NCBI GenBank assembly: GCA_003134555.1 | Contig: PLBO01000042.1 | Location: 38,040-102,039 of the forward strand | Origin: Actinomycetota bacterium | GTDB lineage: Bacteria > Actinomycetota > Acidimicrobiia > IMCC26256 > PALSA-610 | Reading direction: 5' to 3' | DNA length: 64,000 nt | Program-made: the position numbers and the translations under genes | In this document: positions 23,686 through 33,200 of the stretch, in pieces | Layout: each line of letters begins with the position of its first letter | Position numbering within the stretch: position 1 is the first letter of the stretch | Notes under the pieces: model-generated | Seen by the model: the letters and a program-made list of their open reading frames with translations, nothing else | Databases searched by the model: none | What the model was told of the DNA's origin: nothing

Positions 23686-23818
23686 CCGTTGGCCCTCCCG
23701 AGCGCCTGCAATGCGTGGTTTCCATCGCAAGAGATCGGGATAGTTATCGGCTCGTCGAGCGCTGTGCTTGACCACCGATCGAACCAAAGGCCGAAAAACC
23801 CTTGTAAACAAAGGCTTT

Positions 23819-23863
23819 GTGGAGACGATGGGACTCGAACCCACGACCCCCTGCTTGCAAAGC
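23819..23863. repeat. attR: 45-bp repeat forming the 3' part of tRNA-Ala
   Basis: Identical to 4723-4767. It restores a functional 3' half to the tRNA after insertion. Confidence 0.93.
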
Positions 23864-23893
23864 AGGTGCTCTAGCCAGCTGAGCTACGTCCCC
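23820..23893 (-). tRNA. tRNA-Ala (anticodon TGC)
   Basis: Read leftward from 23893: acceptor arm ggggacg pairs with cgtctcc, D-arm gctcagctggctagagc, anticodon arm cctgctttgcaagcagg with TGC, T-arm gtgggttcgagtcccat, discriminator A at 23820. CCA is not encoded. It is the insertion target of the element; the 3' 44 nt belong to the att repeat. Confidence 0.96.
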
Positions 23894-23977
23894 GAGTAGG
23901 GGTCACAGCGTAGGCGAAGGCATCCTTTCGCTCACGCCCCGGAGACAACCGAGGAGGTTGCTCGGTACCATCCAGCC

Positions 23978-24838
23978 ATGCGCCGTCGCCGTTGGTTGTT
24001 CGCCGTAGCCGCACTCGTCGTCGTCGGGGCCGGCTGCGATTTCCCGAACATCATTCCGCCCGGCGCCGCGCCGCTGCGTTACCGCGACCCGATCTTCACG
24101 ACGGTCGTCAAGACCGCCGACATCACTTACGGCAGCGCCGTGAACGCGTCGAGCCAGACGGTCACCCTCAAGCTCGACGTGTACAAGCCACCGGCGACCG
24201 ACACCGTCACGAAGCGTCCCGCCATCATCTGGGTGCACGGCGGCTCGTTCAGCAGCGGCAGCAAGACGTCGCCCGAGCTCGTCGACGAGGCGAACGTCTT
24301 CGCCAAGAAGGGCTACGTCAACGCGTCGATCGACTACCGCCTCGAGCCGGGCGGCTGTTCGGCCGCGAGCGCGACCCCGACGTGCATCCGCGCGATCGCG
24401 GAAGCAAGGGAGGACGCGCAGACTGCAGTGCGATTCATGCGCAAGAACGCGGCGGCCTACGGCATCGACCCGACTCGCATCGCGATCGGTGGAACGTCGG
24501 CCGGAGCGATCACCGCGCTCCAGGTCGGTTACTCCACGGCTGAGAACCCCGCGAGCGCCGTGCGCGCGGCCGTGTCGCTGTCGGGCGCGAACATCTTCCC
24601 CAAGATCGGCGCGGGTGACGCCCCCGCACTGCTGTTCCACGGCACGGCCGATCCACTCGTTCCCTACCAGTGGGCCGTCAACACGACGAACGCGGCGAAG
24701 GCCGCGGGCCTCGACGTGTTCCTCGAGACGTGGCAAGGCGCCGGGCACGTGCCGTACGTGCAGTTCCGCACCCAGATCCTCACGCAGACGAGAAACTTCC
24801 TCTACGGAGAGATGGACCTACAGCACGCGGCGCACTGA
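23978..24838 (+). CDS. Lipoprotein alpha/beta hydrolase (esterase), copy 1
   Basis: A 286-aa exported esterase. A type II signal peptide ends in lipobox VGAGC (Cys near residue 20). The hydrolase fold shows WVHGGSF (oxyanion HGG), GGTSAGA with nucleophile Ser near residue 170, a late Asp in HGTADPLVPY, and GAGHVPY with the catalytic His. This is the HSL/BD-FAE-like class acting on short-chain esters. A close paralogue lies at 25342-26202. The C-terminal part from GAGDAPALLFHGTADP on is nearly identical. It is the first chromosomal gene right of the tRNA. Confidence 0.88.
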   Translation: MRRRRWLFAVAALVVVGAGCDFPNIIPPGAAPLRYRDPIFTTVVKTADITYGSAVNASSQTVTLKLDVYKPPATDTVTKRPAIIWVHGGSFSSGSKTSPELVDEANVFAKKGYVNASIDYRLEPGGCSAASATPTCIRAIAEAREDAQTAVRFMRKNAAAYGIDPTRIAIGGTSAGAITALQVGYSTAENPASAVRAAVSLSGANIFPKIGAGDAPALLFHGTADPLVPYQWAVNTTNAAKAAGLDVFLETWQGAGHVPYVQFRTQILTQTRNFLYGEMDLQHAAH

Positions 24839-24850
24839 CGCCGCGCGATG

Positions 24851-25009
24851 TCAGCGGTCTGACGCGGGCACTCTCTCGACCTCGTCGGGAGCAGGCGCCT
24901 GATCGGTCAGGTGCTCGAGGACGCGTCGAACGGCCTCGTCTGCCGGGATGCCCATGCGCTCGGCCAGACCGAGCAACTTCTTGGGGTCAGATGAGGTTCG
25001 CGTGATCAT
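24851..25009 (-). CDS. Small helical protein, 52 aa
   Basis: A short gene read directly from the minus strand: MITRTSSDPKKLLGLAERMG, then IPADEAVRRVLEHLTDQ. ATG 25009 has GGGAG about 9 nt upstream, and the two amphipathic helices have normal codon use, which supports a real gene. It lies between the two esterase genes on the opposite strand. No function recognised. Confidence 0.45.
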   Translation of the reverse strand: MITRTSSDPKKLLGLAERMGIPADEAVRRVLEHLTDQAPAPDEVERVPASDR

Positions 25010-25341
25010 CGCGTCGAGCTCCCGGGGTCGAGCTTCCGGCTATTCGGCGCTCCGGACGAGCTCTCGGGCAAGGGGATGGTACGGGGGTGTCTCCCGAGAG
25101 CCGCGTCCGGCGCATGCGCCTCGTAAACGATGACACAGATCACTTTCGCAACGGTTTCAACAATGTTTGCGGTACTGCCGCACTTGCGCGCTCGGCTGTA
25201 GCAGCGGCACCGCGCCGAAAGGCCTTTGAACGTCGTCACGAGTAGAAACCCTGCCAAAACTTGGAAGTCTTCCTCCGGCCGGGGAACCACTCTGCTGAAG
25301 GCGCCCCAAAGCGATCGAGGCCTGCTCTATAGCATCCGGTT
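25010..25341. other. Non-coding stretch before the second esterase
   Basis: No gene recognised. tgcgg-tactg-ccgca (25168-25182) is a small hairpin that might terminate nearby transcription. The remainder should hold the promoter of esterase copy 2. Confidence 0.35.
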
Positions 25342-26202
25342 ATGCGCCGTCACCGGTTGTGTTTCGCCGTTGCGGCGCTGGCGGTGGTCGGGTCGGGATG
25401 CGATTTCCCGAACATCATTCCGCACGGCGCGGCGCCGCTGCGTTACCGCGACCTGATGTCCATGACCGTCGTCAAGACTGCCGACATCACGTACGGCCGC
25501 GCCGTGAATGCGTCGAATCAGACGATCACGCTGAAGCTCGACATGTATCGGCCGCCGTCGAGAGACCCGATCACGAAACGTGCCGCCATCGTGTGGGTGC
25601 ACGGCGGAGCCTTCAAGGGCGGCGACAAGACGTCCGGTGAGATCGTCGACGAGGCGAACCACTTCACCAGGGAGGGGTACGTCAACGCGTCGATCAACTA
25701 CCGCCTCGAGCCTGATGGCTGTTCCGCCGCGAACGTGACCCGAACGTGCATCCGCGCGATCTCGGAAGCACGAGCGGACGCGCAGACAGCAGTGCGATTC
25801 ATGCGCAGGAACGCGGCGGCCTACGGCATCGACCCGACGCGCATCGCGATCGCCGGCTCGTCGGCGGGCGCTATCACCGCGCTCGAGGTCGGGTACGCGA
25901 CGCGCGAGAACCCCGCGAGCGCTGTACGCGCAGCCGTGTCGTTGTCGGGCGCGGACCTCCTCAGCACGATCGGCGCGGGTGACGCGCCCGCACTGCTGTT
26001 CCACGGCACGGCCGATCCACTCGTTCCCTACCAGTGGGCCCTCAACACGACGAACGCCGCGACGGCCGCTCATCTCAACGTGTTCCTCGAGACGTGGCCG
26101 GGCGCCGGGCACGTGCCCTACGCGCAGTTCCGCGACCAGATCCTCACCCAGACGAGGAATTTCCTCTGGGCCGAGATGGACCTCAAGCACGCCGCGGACT
26201 GA
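25342..26202 (+). CDS. Lipoprotein alpha/beta hydrolase (esterase), copy 2
   Basis: A 286-aa paralogue of the gene at 23978, colinear along its whole length: the same lipobox region (VGSGC), HGGAF oxyanion site, GSSAGA nucleophile elbow, HGTADPLVPY and GAGHVPYAQF. Changes concentrate in surface positions and the middle strand segments. The pair looks like a tandem duplication that has diverged somewhat, with a small reverse-strand gene caught between the copies. Substrates are unknown; both are predicted to be anchored outside the cytoplasmic membrane. Confidence 0.88.
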   Translation: MRRHRLCFAVAALAVVGSGCDFPNIIPHGAAPLRYRDLMSMTVVKTADITYGRAVNASNQTITLKLDMYRPPSRDPITKRAAIVWVHGGAFKGGDKTSGEIVDEANHFTREGYVNASINYRLEPDGCSAANVTRTCIRAISEARADAQTAVRFMRRNAAAYGIDPTRIAIAGSSAGAITALEVGYATRENPASAVRAAVSLSGADLLSTIGAGDAPALLFHGTADPLVPYQWALNTTNAATAAHLNVFLETWPGAGHVPYAQFRDQILTQTRNFLWAEMDLKHAAD

Positions 26203-26212
26203 GGTCGAAGCG

Positions 26213-28210
26213 TCAGGATCCCGAGCCGGACCGGGCTCGGGCCGTGTCCACGTGCGAGTAGCCGAATCCGACGGGACGCGCGCGCACGCCCGGAAAAGCC
26301 TCGGCGGTGTCGGGTGCTGCACGAGGCGCCGGGGCCGCGCTCGTCGGCGTCACGGGCAGCGAGAGCAAGAACGTGCACCCACCTCCCGGTGTCGGCGCAA
26401 GAGTCAGCTTGCCGTCGAGCAGCTCCGCGAGCTGGCGGCACAGATGGAGCCCGAGGCCGGTGCCGCCTCGACGTCTCGTCGAAGATTGGTCGAGCTGCAC
26501 GAACCGCTCGAACGCGCGCGCCCGATCCTCCGCCGGAATCCCCGGGCCGTGGTCGACGACCCGGAAGAAGACGTCGCCTCCGGCGCTCGTCGCGAACAGC
26601 TCGATCGGTCCCGAGGGCGCGTACTTGGCCGCGTTCTCGACGAGGTTCAGCAGGACGCGCGCGAGCTTCGATCGGTCGGTGACGATCGCAGCCCGGTCAT
26701 CGTGACTCTGCACCAGTCGGCCCGCGGTCGCGGTGGCCGTATCGGCCTCGATCGAGGCCAACAGCTCCGCGATGTCGACCGAATCGCGTTCGAGCGGAAC
26801 ATTGGTGTGCTCCGCCGCGGCAACGAGGAGGAGCTCGTCGATCAAACGCTGAAGTCGGCCACCCTGTTCGACGGTCATGTCGAACAGCTGCGACCGCTGC
26901 GCGGCCGGCATGCGGCCGTCGAGCCGATCGAGGGTGTGCACGGAACCGAGCATGACGGCGAGGGGCGTGCGCAGCTCGTGCGAGACCGCAGCGATGAAGT
27001 CGTCCTTTTGGCGGTTGAGGTCTACCTGCAAGGCCAATGCCGTGACGAGATCCTCGTGCATCAGCGCGTTCGCCACGATGAGCGCGGCGTGATTCGCGAA
27101 CGCGCCGACCGTCTCGACGCGGCTGTACGCCCCCGCATTCGACGGGCCGTCCCGGAACACGAGCAGCACCACGGTGCCCGCCGTCTCGTGCACAGCCGAC
27201 ACCGCCAGCGCGCTTCCGGCGCCGGCGGCCATGCGCGCGATCTCCGGGGCCTCTTCCGCGTTGGTTTCGCGTCCGTGGTAGCGCTCGGCGAAGGCGAGCG
27301 CCGCCGCGACCGCGCCGGGCGCCGCGAGCCGCTGTCCCCGATCGTCGGCCCACGCGCCCACGGGCGTTCCCTCGACGTCGGTGGCGCAGCACAGCGCCTT
27401 CATTCCGGTCGCCAAGGCGCGCGCCTCGGCGGCAAGTGAACGCATCGCGTCGTCGAGAGCAAGGAGTCCGGCGGTGCGCGCCGACGATTCGTAGAGTCGC
27501 TCGAAGCGCAGGTGCTCGTCGCGTTGCCCGACTGCGTAACGAGCGTTGAACCCGACCGCGAGCACCAACGGCACGAGCAACAGCACCGCGAACGGCGCGC
27601 GTGTGAAGAGATCGAGCGCGACGAGGCCGATGGGAGCTGCCGCCAGCGTCGCGAGCAGCCCCGTCGACGCCGAACGAACGAACACGTGCTGGAACGGGGC
27701 GTCCTCGGCCCTCGAGATGACGACGGCCGTCGCCACCACGTCGATGAGCGAGAAGCACAGCGCGGCGGCGAGGGCGGCGCCCCATGCGGCCATGTCGTGC
27801 TCCGACGTGCGCCCGAGCGCTTGGAACCCGACACCCGCGATCGTGACGGCCGCCAAGCGATTTGCGACGTTGAAGAGAACTTTGAGCGGCCCGCGATGCT
27901 GCGCCACCATGTTCACTGTCTCCGCGACCGCGAACGCCGTCGCCAGTCCGATCGGACCGACCACGAAGAACCCCACCACTAGCACGGCATCCGCGGGTGT
28001 GAACGTGAACTTGTGCCGCTGGAGCTCGAGCGACATGTCGAACGCGTTGGTCACGACGAACGCACCGGTCAACGTGAGAATCGCCGCGGGCGATCCGATC
28101 GGTGCCGCGCTTTTCGCGGCAAGCACCGCGAAGCTCGCGGCGAGCAGCAATTGAACGACGATGACCTCGCCTACACGGCGTTCGAGCCGCGTCGGGTTAC
28201 CCGGCCGCAC
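26213..28210 (-). CDS. Membrane sensor histidine kinase with GAF-like domain
   Basis: A 665-aa kinase from GTG 28210, 5 nt after the subtilase stop. TTG 28219, overlapping that stop, is an alternative, and the longer frame to 28420 only reads the repeat DNA. About eight hydrophobic segments span residues 18-210. A GAF-like region follows, then HisKA with SHELRTP (phospho-His near residue 411) and HATPase_c with NLVENAAKYAP and GTGLGLHLCRQL. It is the last gene of a response regulator / subtilase / kinase operon, so its partner is probably the single-domain regulator at 29772. Confidence 0.88.
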   Translation of the reverse strand: MRPGNPTRLERRVGEVIVVQLLLAASFAVLAAKSAAPIGSPAAILTLTGAFVVTNAFDMSLELQRHKFTFTPADAVLVVGFFVVGPIGLATAFAVAETVNMVAQHRGPLKVLFNVANRLAAVTIAGVGFQALGRTSEHDMAAWGAALAAALCFSLIDVVATAVVISRAEDAPFQHVFVRSASTGLLATLAAAPIGLVALDLFTRAPFAVLLLVPLVLAVGFNARYAVGQRDEHLRFERLYESSARTAGLLALDDAMRSLAAEARALATGMKALCCATDVEGTPVGAWADDRGQRLAAPGAVAAALAFAERYHGRETNAEEAPEIARMAAGAGSALAVSAVHETAGTVVLLVFRDGPSNAGAYSRVETVGAFANHAALIVANALMHEDLVTALALQVDLNRQKDDFIAAVSHELRTPLAVMLGSVHTLDRLDGRMPAAQRSQLFDMTVEQGGRLQRLIDELLLVAAAEHTNVPLERDSVDIAELLASIEADTATATAGRLVQSHDDRAAIVTDRSKLARVLLNLVENAAKYAPSGPIELFATSAGGDVFFRVVDHGPGIPAEDRARAFERFVQLDQSSTRRRGGTGLGLHLCRQLAELLDGKLTLAPTPGGGCTFLLSLPVTPTSAAPAPRAAPDTAEAFPGVRARPVGFGYSHVDTARARSGSGS

Positions 28211-28215
28211 GGCAC

Positions 28216-29775
28216 TCAACCCCAGCTCTGCGACACCCACAGGTCGGAAGTCCACCGTGACGCTGTCCACCGGCTTGCGGTCCAGCGACTGGCAGTCCAC
28301 CGGCTGGCGGTCCATCGGCTTGCCGTCCAGCGTGACGCCGACCATTCGAGCGTCGTCCAGCGGCTGGCCGTCCACCTGCTCGCAGTCCAGCGCGACGCCG
28401 TCCAGCGCGACGCGGCCCACGTGTCATCGGTCCAGCGGCTCGCCGTCCACGGCATCCCCTTCTCCAAGCCGCGGTCCAGGCCGTCGAAGGCGACCTGGAA
28501 GTGCTGCCACCAGTCGCTGCGCGCGACGGCGTTGTCGGCAGCCGCGAGATCGATCGCCCCCGCCTGACGCCCGATCTGCACCGCGCTGTCGACGAGCGCG
28601 CCTTTCACGTCGTCCGGAGTCGCGTTGCCGTGGTGCGAGAGCAGCACGGCGGCTGCGCCGGAGACGACCGCGGTACTCATCGACGTGCCGGTGCCTCGGA
28701 AGTAGGCGGCGTCGACGCGTGCGGTCGGGTGTTGTACATCGATCGTGGAGCCCGGGGCCCGGAGCGAGACCAGTGACACGCCGGGTGCGACGACGTCGGG
28801 CTTGGCATGGCCCTGGCTGCGCTCGCGGCCCGACCAGGTCGGAATCGTGTCGTCGTTCGTCGTCGCGGTACCCCGCGTGTCAGTCGCGCCGACCGTGATG
28901 ACGTACGGGTCGTCACCGGGCGAGGTCACGCCCTTGTCGCCGTTGTTCCCGGCCGAGGCAACGACGGTAATCCCGGAGGCCCACGCGGCCTCGGCTGCCG
29001 CGTCGAGCGGGTTCTGACGGTAGGGCATCGGCGCATCGAGGCCGAACGAGAGGTTGAGCACGCCGATGTCGTATGTGTCGCGATTCGTGACGGCCCAACC
29101 GATGCCGGCGATCACGCGCGAGAGCGACGAAGAGCCGTCGGCTTCGGCGACCTTCACCGATACGAGCGTCGCGCCGGGCGCAACACCGAGATGGCGCGTC
29201 GGTCCGCCGCGGCTGGCCGTACCGTCGCCGGCAATGAGCCCGGCCATGAACGTGCCGTGCCCGTAGTGATCGATGCCGTCACCCTCGCCCGAGAAGTCGG
29301 GTGACCGAACGAGCCGGGAACCGTTCAAGTCGGGCGTGTCCGCGACACCGGTGTCGACGAGCGCGATGCCGACGCCGCGGCCGGCGTCCGATGACCAAGT
29401 TGCACCGGGGTTGATCGCGGCGACCTGCGGGTCGAGCACCGAGGCGTCGAACGAATCGCCCGTCGGGTGCATCGCGGCGTCCGGCGTGACGTGCAACGTC
29501 GGGTTCGCGCCGAGTGCCGCGATCCCGTCGTCAGAGACGTGCGCGGCCACGGCCGCGATGATCGGGAGGGACAAGTCGACGGTGCCGCCGACCGACTCGA
29601 CCGAACGGGCCGCGGCGTCGCTGCTCGCGGCTTCGACGATGACGGCCCGGGGCGCTGCGCCGTCCGACGCGTGCGCCGGGGCCGCGCTTGCGATTCCCGT
29701 GCCCACCAGTACCAGCGCGACGAGTATCCGTATCGATCGCGGCCCGATGGAGAGGGAACGACGCGTCCGCATCAT
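28216..29775 (-). CDS. Subtilisin-like (S8) serine protease with W-x4 repeat tail
   Basis: A 519-aa secreted protease. A signal peptide follows MMRTRRSLSIG (ends near APAHA). The catalytic triad is clear: LVDTGVADTPDL (Asp), HYGHGTFMAGLIAG (His), GTGTSMSTAVVSGAAA (Ser), plus SAGNNG for the oxyanion Asn. The last ~80 residues are a tail with Trp at strict five-residue spacing, mostly T-A-S-R-W units. Start ATG 29775 overlaps the response-regulator stop (ATGA), and the kinase follows immediately. Linking a protease to a two-component pair suggests regulated extracellular proteolysis or ligand processing for the kinase; that is inference. Confidence 0.9.
   Translation of the reverse strand: MMRTRRSLSIGPRSIRILVALVLVGTGIASAAPAHASDGAAPRAVIVEAASSDAAARSVESVGGTVDLSLPIIAAVAAHVSDDGIAALGANPTLHVTPDAAMHPTGDSFDASVLDPQVAAINPGATWSSDAGRGVGIALVDTGVADTPDLNGSRLVRSPDFSGEGDGIDHYGHGTFMAGLIAGDGTASRGGPTRHLGVAPGATLVSVKVAEADGSSSLSRVIAGIGWAVTNRDTYDIGVLNLSFGLDAPMPYRQNPLDAAAEAAWASGITVVASAGNNGDKGVTSPGDDPYVITVGATDTRGTATTNDDTIPTWSGRERSQGHAKPDVVAPGVSLVSLRAPGSTIDVQHPTARVDAAYFRGTGTSMSTAVVSGAAAVLLSHHGNATPDDVKGALVDSAVQIGRQAGAIDLAAADNAVARSDWWQHFQVAFDGLDRGLEKGMPWTASRWTDDTWAASRWTASRWTASRWTASRWTTLEWSASRWTASRWTASRWTASRWTASRWTASRWTSDLWVSQSWG
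28222..28449. repeat. 15-bp repeats encoding 16 Trp at five-residue spacing
   Basis: In the protease frame the tail reads W-x4-W sixteen times, ten of them exactly A-S-R-W, with interruptions TDDT, TTLE and TSDL. At DNA level this is a degenerate 15-bp tandem repeat. The unit is stop-free in several frames, which explains the long spurious frames here. Confidence 0.9.
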
Positions 29776-30188
29776 TTGGCCGTACCGAGAATGTTGTGCG
29801 CGAAGTTCGCGAGATCTTCGGGTTTGAAGGGCTTGGTCATGTAGTAGTCGGCCCCGGCCTTCCAGCCTTCCCACACGTCGGCGTCGGTGGCCTTGGCGGT
29901 GAGGAGCACGACGGGGATCTCGGCGACAGCGGGGCGCTTGCGCAGCTCTTGGAGAACGTCGAGGCCGTCGCGGCCGGGCATCATGACGTCGAGCACGATC
30001 AGGTCGGGATGCAACCGCTCGGCCTTCTCGAGGGCGGAGAAACCGTCCTCGGCGGTCGTGACCTCGAAGCCCTCGGCCTCGAGGTTGATCACGACGAGCG
30101 CGCGCATCCCGGGGTCGTCGTCGGCGAAGAGGATGTGCACGTCGGGACGGCGGCAAGCCGCGATCTCGGACAGCGGCGCTGGAGTCAT
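29772..30188 (-). CDS. Single-domain response regulator (CheY-like receiver)
   Basis: A 138-aa receiver without output domain. VHILFADDDPG holds the acidic pocket, LIVLDVMMPGRDGL the phospho-acceptor Asp near residue 67, VVLLTAKATD the Thr, and YYMTKPFKPEDL the Lys. It should take phosphate from the kinase at 26213 and act by protein contact. It is the first gene of the operon and translationally coupled to the subtilase. A short 78-bp gap to the MprF-fusion stop must hold the promoter. Confidence 0.9.
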   Translation of the reverse strand: MTPAPLSEIAACRRPDVHILFADDDPGMRALVVINLEAEGFEVTTAEDGFSALEKAERLHPDLIVLDVMMPGRDGLDVLQELRKRPAVAEIPVVLLTAKATDADVWEGWKAGADYYMTKPFKPEDLANFAHNILGTAK

Positions 30189-30266
30189 ACGAGAGCTACG
30201 ACCGATACGCGAATTTCTTTAGCGAATGGCCCTTCTCAGCGGCTTTCCCGCGACCTCTCGTCCGGT

Positions 30267-33200
30267 TTACACCTCTGATTGAGCCGGCGGGCGCGGCTTC
30301 GCCGTCGACTTCCCCGACGCAGCCGGCTCGACCGGAAGCTGGCGCGGACGCTCCCGCGCCTCGTCGCCCGGCGGTCTGAAGAACCGCCCGATGATCGGGA
30401 GTTCGAAGAACGACTCCGCCCGCGCGACCGCGATCGACGCGCTCAGCATGTGCTCGGGCGAGTCGTACGCCGCGTAGCGGGCGTGCCACTCCGGCTGGAA
30501 CTTCTCGTTGAACGTCCACAGCGATTCGATCTGCATCGAGTCGCCCACGCGCTCGAGGATCCATTTCTGGGCGCGCTGCACGAGCCGGTCGCCGGCTTCG
30601 CTCGCGAGCACCGCCCGGAACGTGGCGAAGTTGAGCGCGAGGCCGACCGAGCCCTCGATGCGGAGGTGTTCGATGGTCTTGGCGACGATCAGCTCGGTGA
30701 CGCCGTTCGGGACGTCGCATGCCTCGCTCCGGCGCATCAGGTCGAGCGACCAGCCCTCGATCGCGCGCGCGGGCACGTACTGGCAGAAGCCCGCGGGGCG
30801 ATCCTCGGAATCCAACGCGACCGCGAGCAGCAAACCGCGATCGTCGGGCTCGAACACGCGGCCCAGCGTCATCGAGAAGCCGCGTTCGACGTCGCCACGC
30901 CGGCTCTCGGTCATCAGGCCGCGGAGCTTGGCCTCCATGTCGGGCGCGAGCCGCGCCGGATCGAAGAACTCGACGCGATACCCCGCCTTCTCGACCCGGC
31001 CGACCGACTGGCGAAGGCTCTTGTTCTGCTTGCCGTCGAGGCGGAATCTCCGCACGTCGACCACGGCTTCGTCCCCGATGTACAGATCGTGCATCCCGCT
31101 CGCGCGGTAGACGGGCAGCCAGTCGGCGCCCGCTCCCATCACCGCGACCGGCCAACCGTGCTCGTCGGCGAACTCGCGGAACGCTCGCCACGCCTCGGCC
31201 CGCTGGCCGACCGGGCCGATCGGATCCGGCGAAACGAGGGCGATCCCGTTGTGCACGCGGTAGGCGACGAGCGTGTCGCGGAAGCCGAACCACTCCTTGT
31301 CGTCTCGCAACGCGAAGTACGACAGCGAGTCGACGCCGTATTGCTCGACGATGAACCGCGCCCGCTCGCGTGAGAGCGGACGGTACGACGAGATTCGGGG
31401 TGACACCGCCGGGCGGAACAACAACCAACAGAACGAGAGTGCGATGACGACGCCGACCGTGAGCAGCGCGGGCGAGACGAGCCGGTCGATGGTGTTCGGC
31501 AACGGCACGGTCTTCATCCCGACGAGCCGGGCCGCTACCGCTTCCACGATCTTCGGCAACGTGAGTTTCGGGTGCCGCCACGCGACACCGACCGTGCCGC
31601 CGACGATCGCTACGGCGATCGCGAGCAACGCCGCGCCCAGGCCGCGCCGCCACGACGACGGGTTCGCCGGCGCGGTGAAGTCGTCGCGGTGGACGAGCAG
31701 GAAGACCACCACGAGCAGCGCGATGATCGCCTCTTCGATGTCGAGGCCCTTGGTGACGTTGCCGACCACCGAGAGGAGGAGCAGAGCGTTGGCGAACAGC
31801 CACGCGTGCCGTTGTCCGCGGCGGACACCGCGGGCGAGCAGTAAGAGCCCGATCCCGCACATCGCGACGAGCGCGGCCGCCACCTCGGGGATCTCGATCG
31901 GGGTGAACCGACCGAGCGCGGTAAGGCGGGACGCGATCGGCACCGTGACCGCCGACGCGAGGTTCAGTATCCCCGCGAACGCGATCGCGGTCGCCGCGAC
32001 CCGCCGCGTGCGCCGCCGCATTGCGGTGGCGTCGCCCGCCGACGGCCACGTGACCGTGCCCGGATGCTCGGCGACCTCCGCCGGGGGCCAGCACACGCGC
32101 ATGCGTTCGCGCGACGCCATCCGCTCGAGCAACGTGCGCTCCGGCAGATCGCGCGCTCCGTGCCAGAGCCGGGCGCGCAACTCCGACCCCGCTTCGAGCT
32201 CGACCCACGAGCACCGCAGCCGGGCCGCGTACACCGCAGGCAGACCTCCGCGCGTCTCGACTCGATCGACGGTGCGCCCGGCCGTCCCGCAGTTCGCGTA
32301 GAAGGCCCCGCCGCCGAGATCGGTCAACTCGGCCCGGCCCGATTGACCCGTGATGAGTCCCGCACCACCCCCCGCCGCCAGCCCGACCGCGACGCCGCGC
32401 GGTAGGTCGTTGTCGCGCAGGGCACGCGACAACCACGAGATCGACCCGAGCGAGTCGCGCAGCTGCGCGACCACGAACGCCAGCGCGACCACGACGAGGA
32501 TCAGCTCGATCGCGAACCCCGCGGCGAGGAGGCGGAAGATGTGCACGAGGGCGTGGCGTCCTCGGGTCGAGAAGGCCACCACCGGGAAGAAGATCGCGAG
32601 CAGCGCGAGCACGGGCAGGGTGAGCCAAGAGGCGCGCCGGAACAGTCTCCTATAAGTGAACCGCGACGCCACGAGCGCACCCATGTCGGCCGGGTCGGCG
32701 TCTTCGATCCCCTCCAGCCATCGCTGCGAGGGGTCGTCGACGTTCGCGAAACTCGGGAGCACCTCGCGCTCGAGATGGACGACGAGCGGGTGATCGTTGG
32801 GGTCGCGAGGATCGTTGAATGCAGTCGCGGGGTCGAGTTGGTGTCCGGGCTCCACGCGTACGACGCGCACTCCGGCGCCGGTGGCGATCTCCAAGACACA
32901 TGCGAGCGCGACCGTCCACCCGTTCGATTGGAGGGCTTCGGCGGTACGCGCGTCGTACGCGAGCGCCGAGTCACGAATTCCCGGCAGCGCGACGATCGTG
33001 CGCTCCGGCGCCGCGAGGAACGCGGTGAGCGCGGCCGCCAGCCGGGGATGCGCGGCGAGCGCCGCGTCGGGATCGGGACGGCCTTCCCGGAGCATGTCGA
33101 ACGTGTCGCCGGCGAACACGATCACGGCCGGGCCGCGACACCCCTCGATCGCGTGCGCGATCGCCCGGGCAACTTCCCGGGACGAGTCGGTTCCGCCCGG

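Larger units (their letters stand above)
4723..23863. mobile_element. Integrative element inserted at tRNA-Ala(TGC), carrying defence cargo
   Basis: The boundaries are two perfect 45-bp copies of the tRNA-Ala 3' part (4723-4767 and 23819-23863). The intact tRNA is at the right end with the tyrosine integrase beside its 3' end, the standard geometry for site-specific insertion into a tRNA gene. Almost all genes from the integrase to 6639 run leftward. The right third is replication (prim-pol/AAA) and the left two thirds are restriction and other defence genes. No relaxase, FtsK/TraB translocase, capsid or terminase gene was recognised. It therefore looks like a mobilisable or satellite-type element, or a decayed actinomycete integrative and conjugative element. 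Confidence 0.88.

Noticed and set aside
23685-23844. N-terminal 53-residue extension of the integrase
   Set aside because: It begins inside the tRNA-Ala gene (translating the att repeat). A proper ATG with GGGAGG exists at 23685.
23903-26322. Long minus-strand frames antisense to both esterases
   Set aside because: Both are mirror images of the paralogous esterase genes and resemble each other only because the genes are duplicated.
28211-28420. N-terminal extension of the histidine kinase
   Set aside because: The frame merely reads the 15-bp repeat DNA of the subtilase tail out of frame. The kinase hydrophobic region begins after 28210.
28222-28449. Possible CRISPR array
   Set aside because: The 15-bp units are contiguous and encode ASRW-type peptides in the subtilase frame; there are no spacers.
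30196-32628. 810-aa Arg-rich frame overlapping the MprF fusion gene
   Set aside because: Composition is that of an out-of-frame shadow (Arg/Ala/Gly-rich), and the true frame has clear membrane and DUF2156 features.
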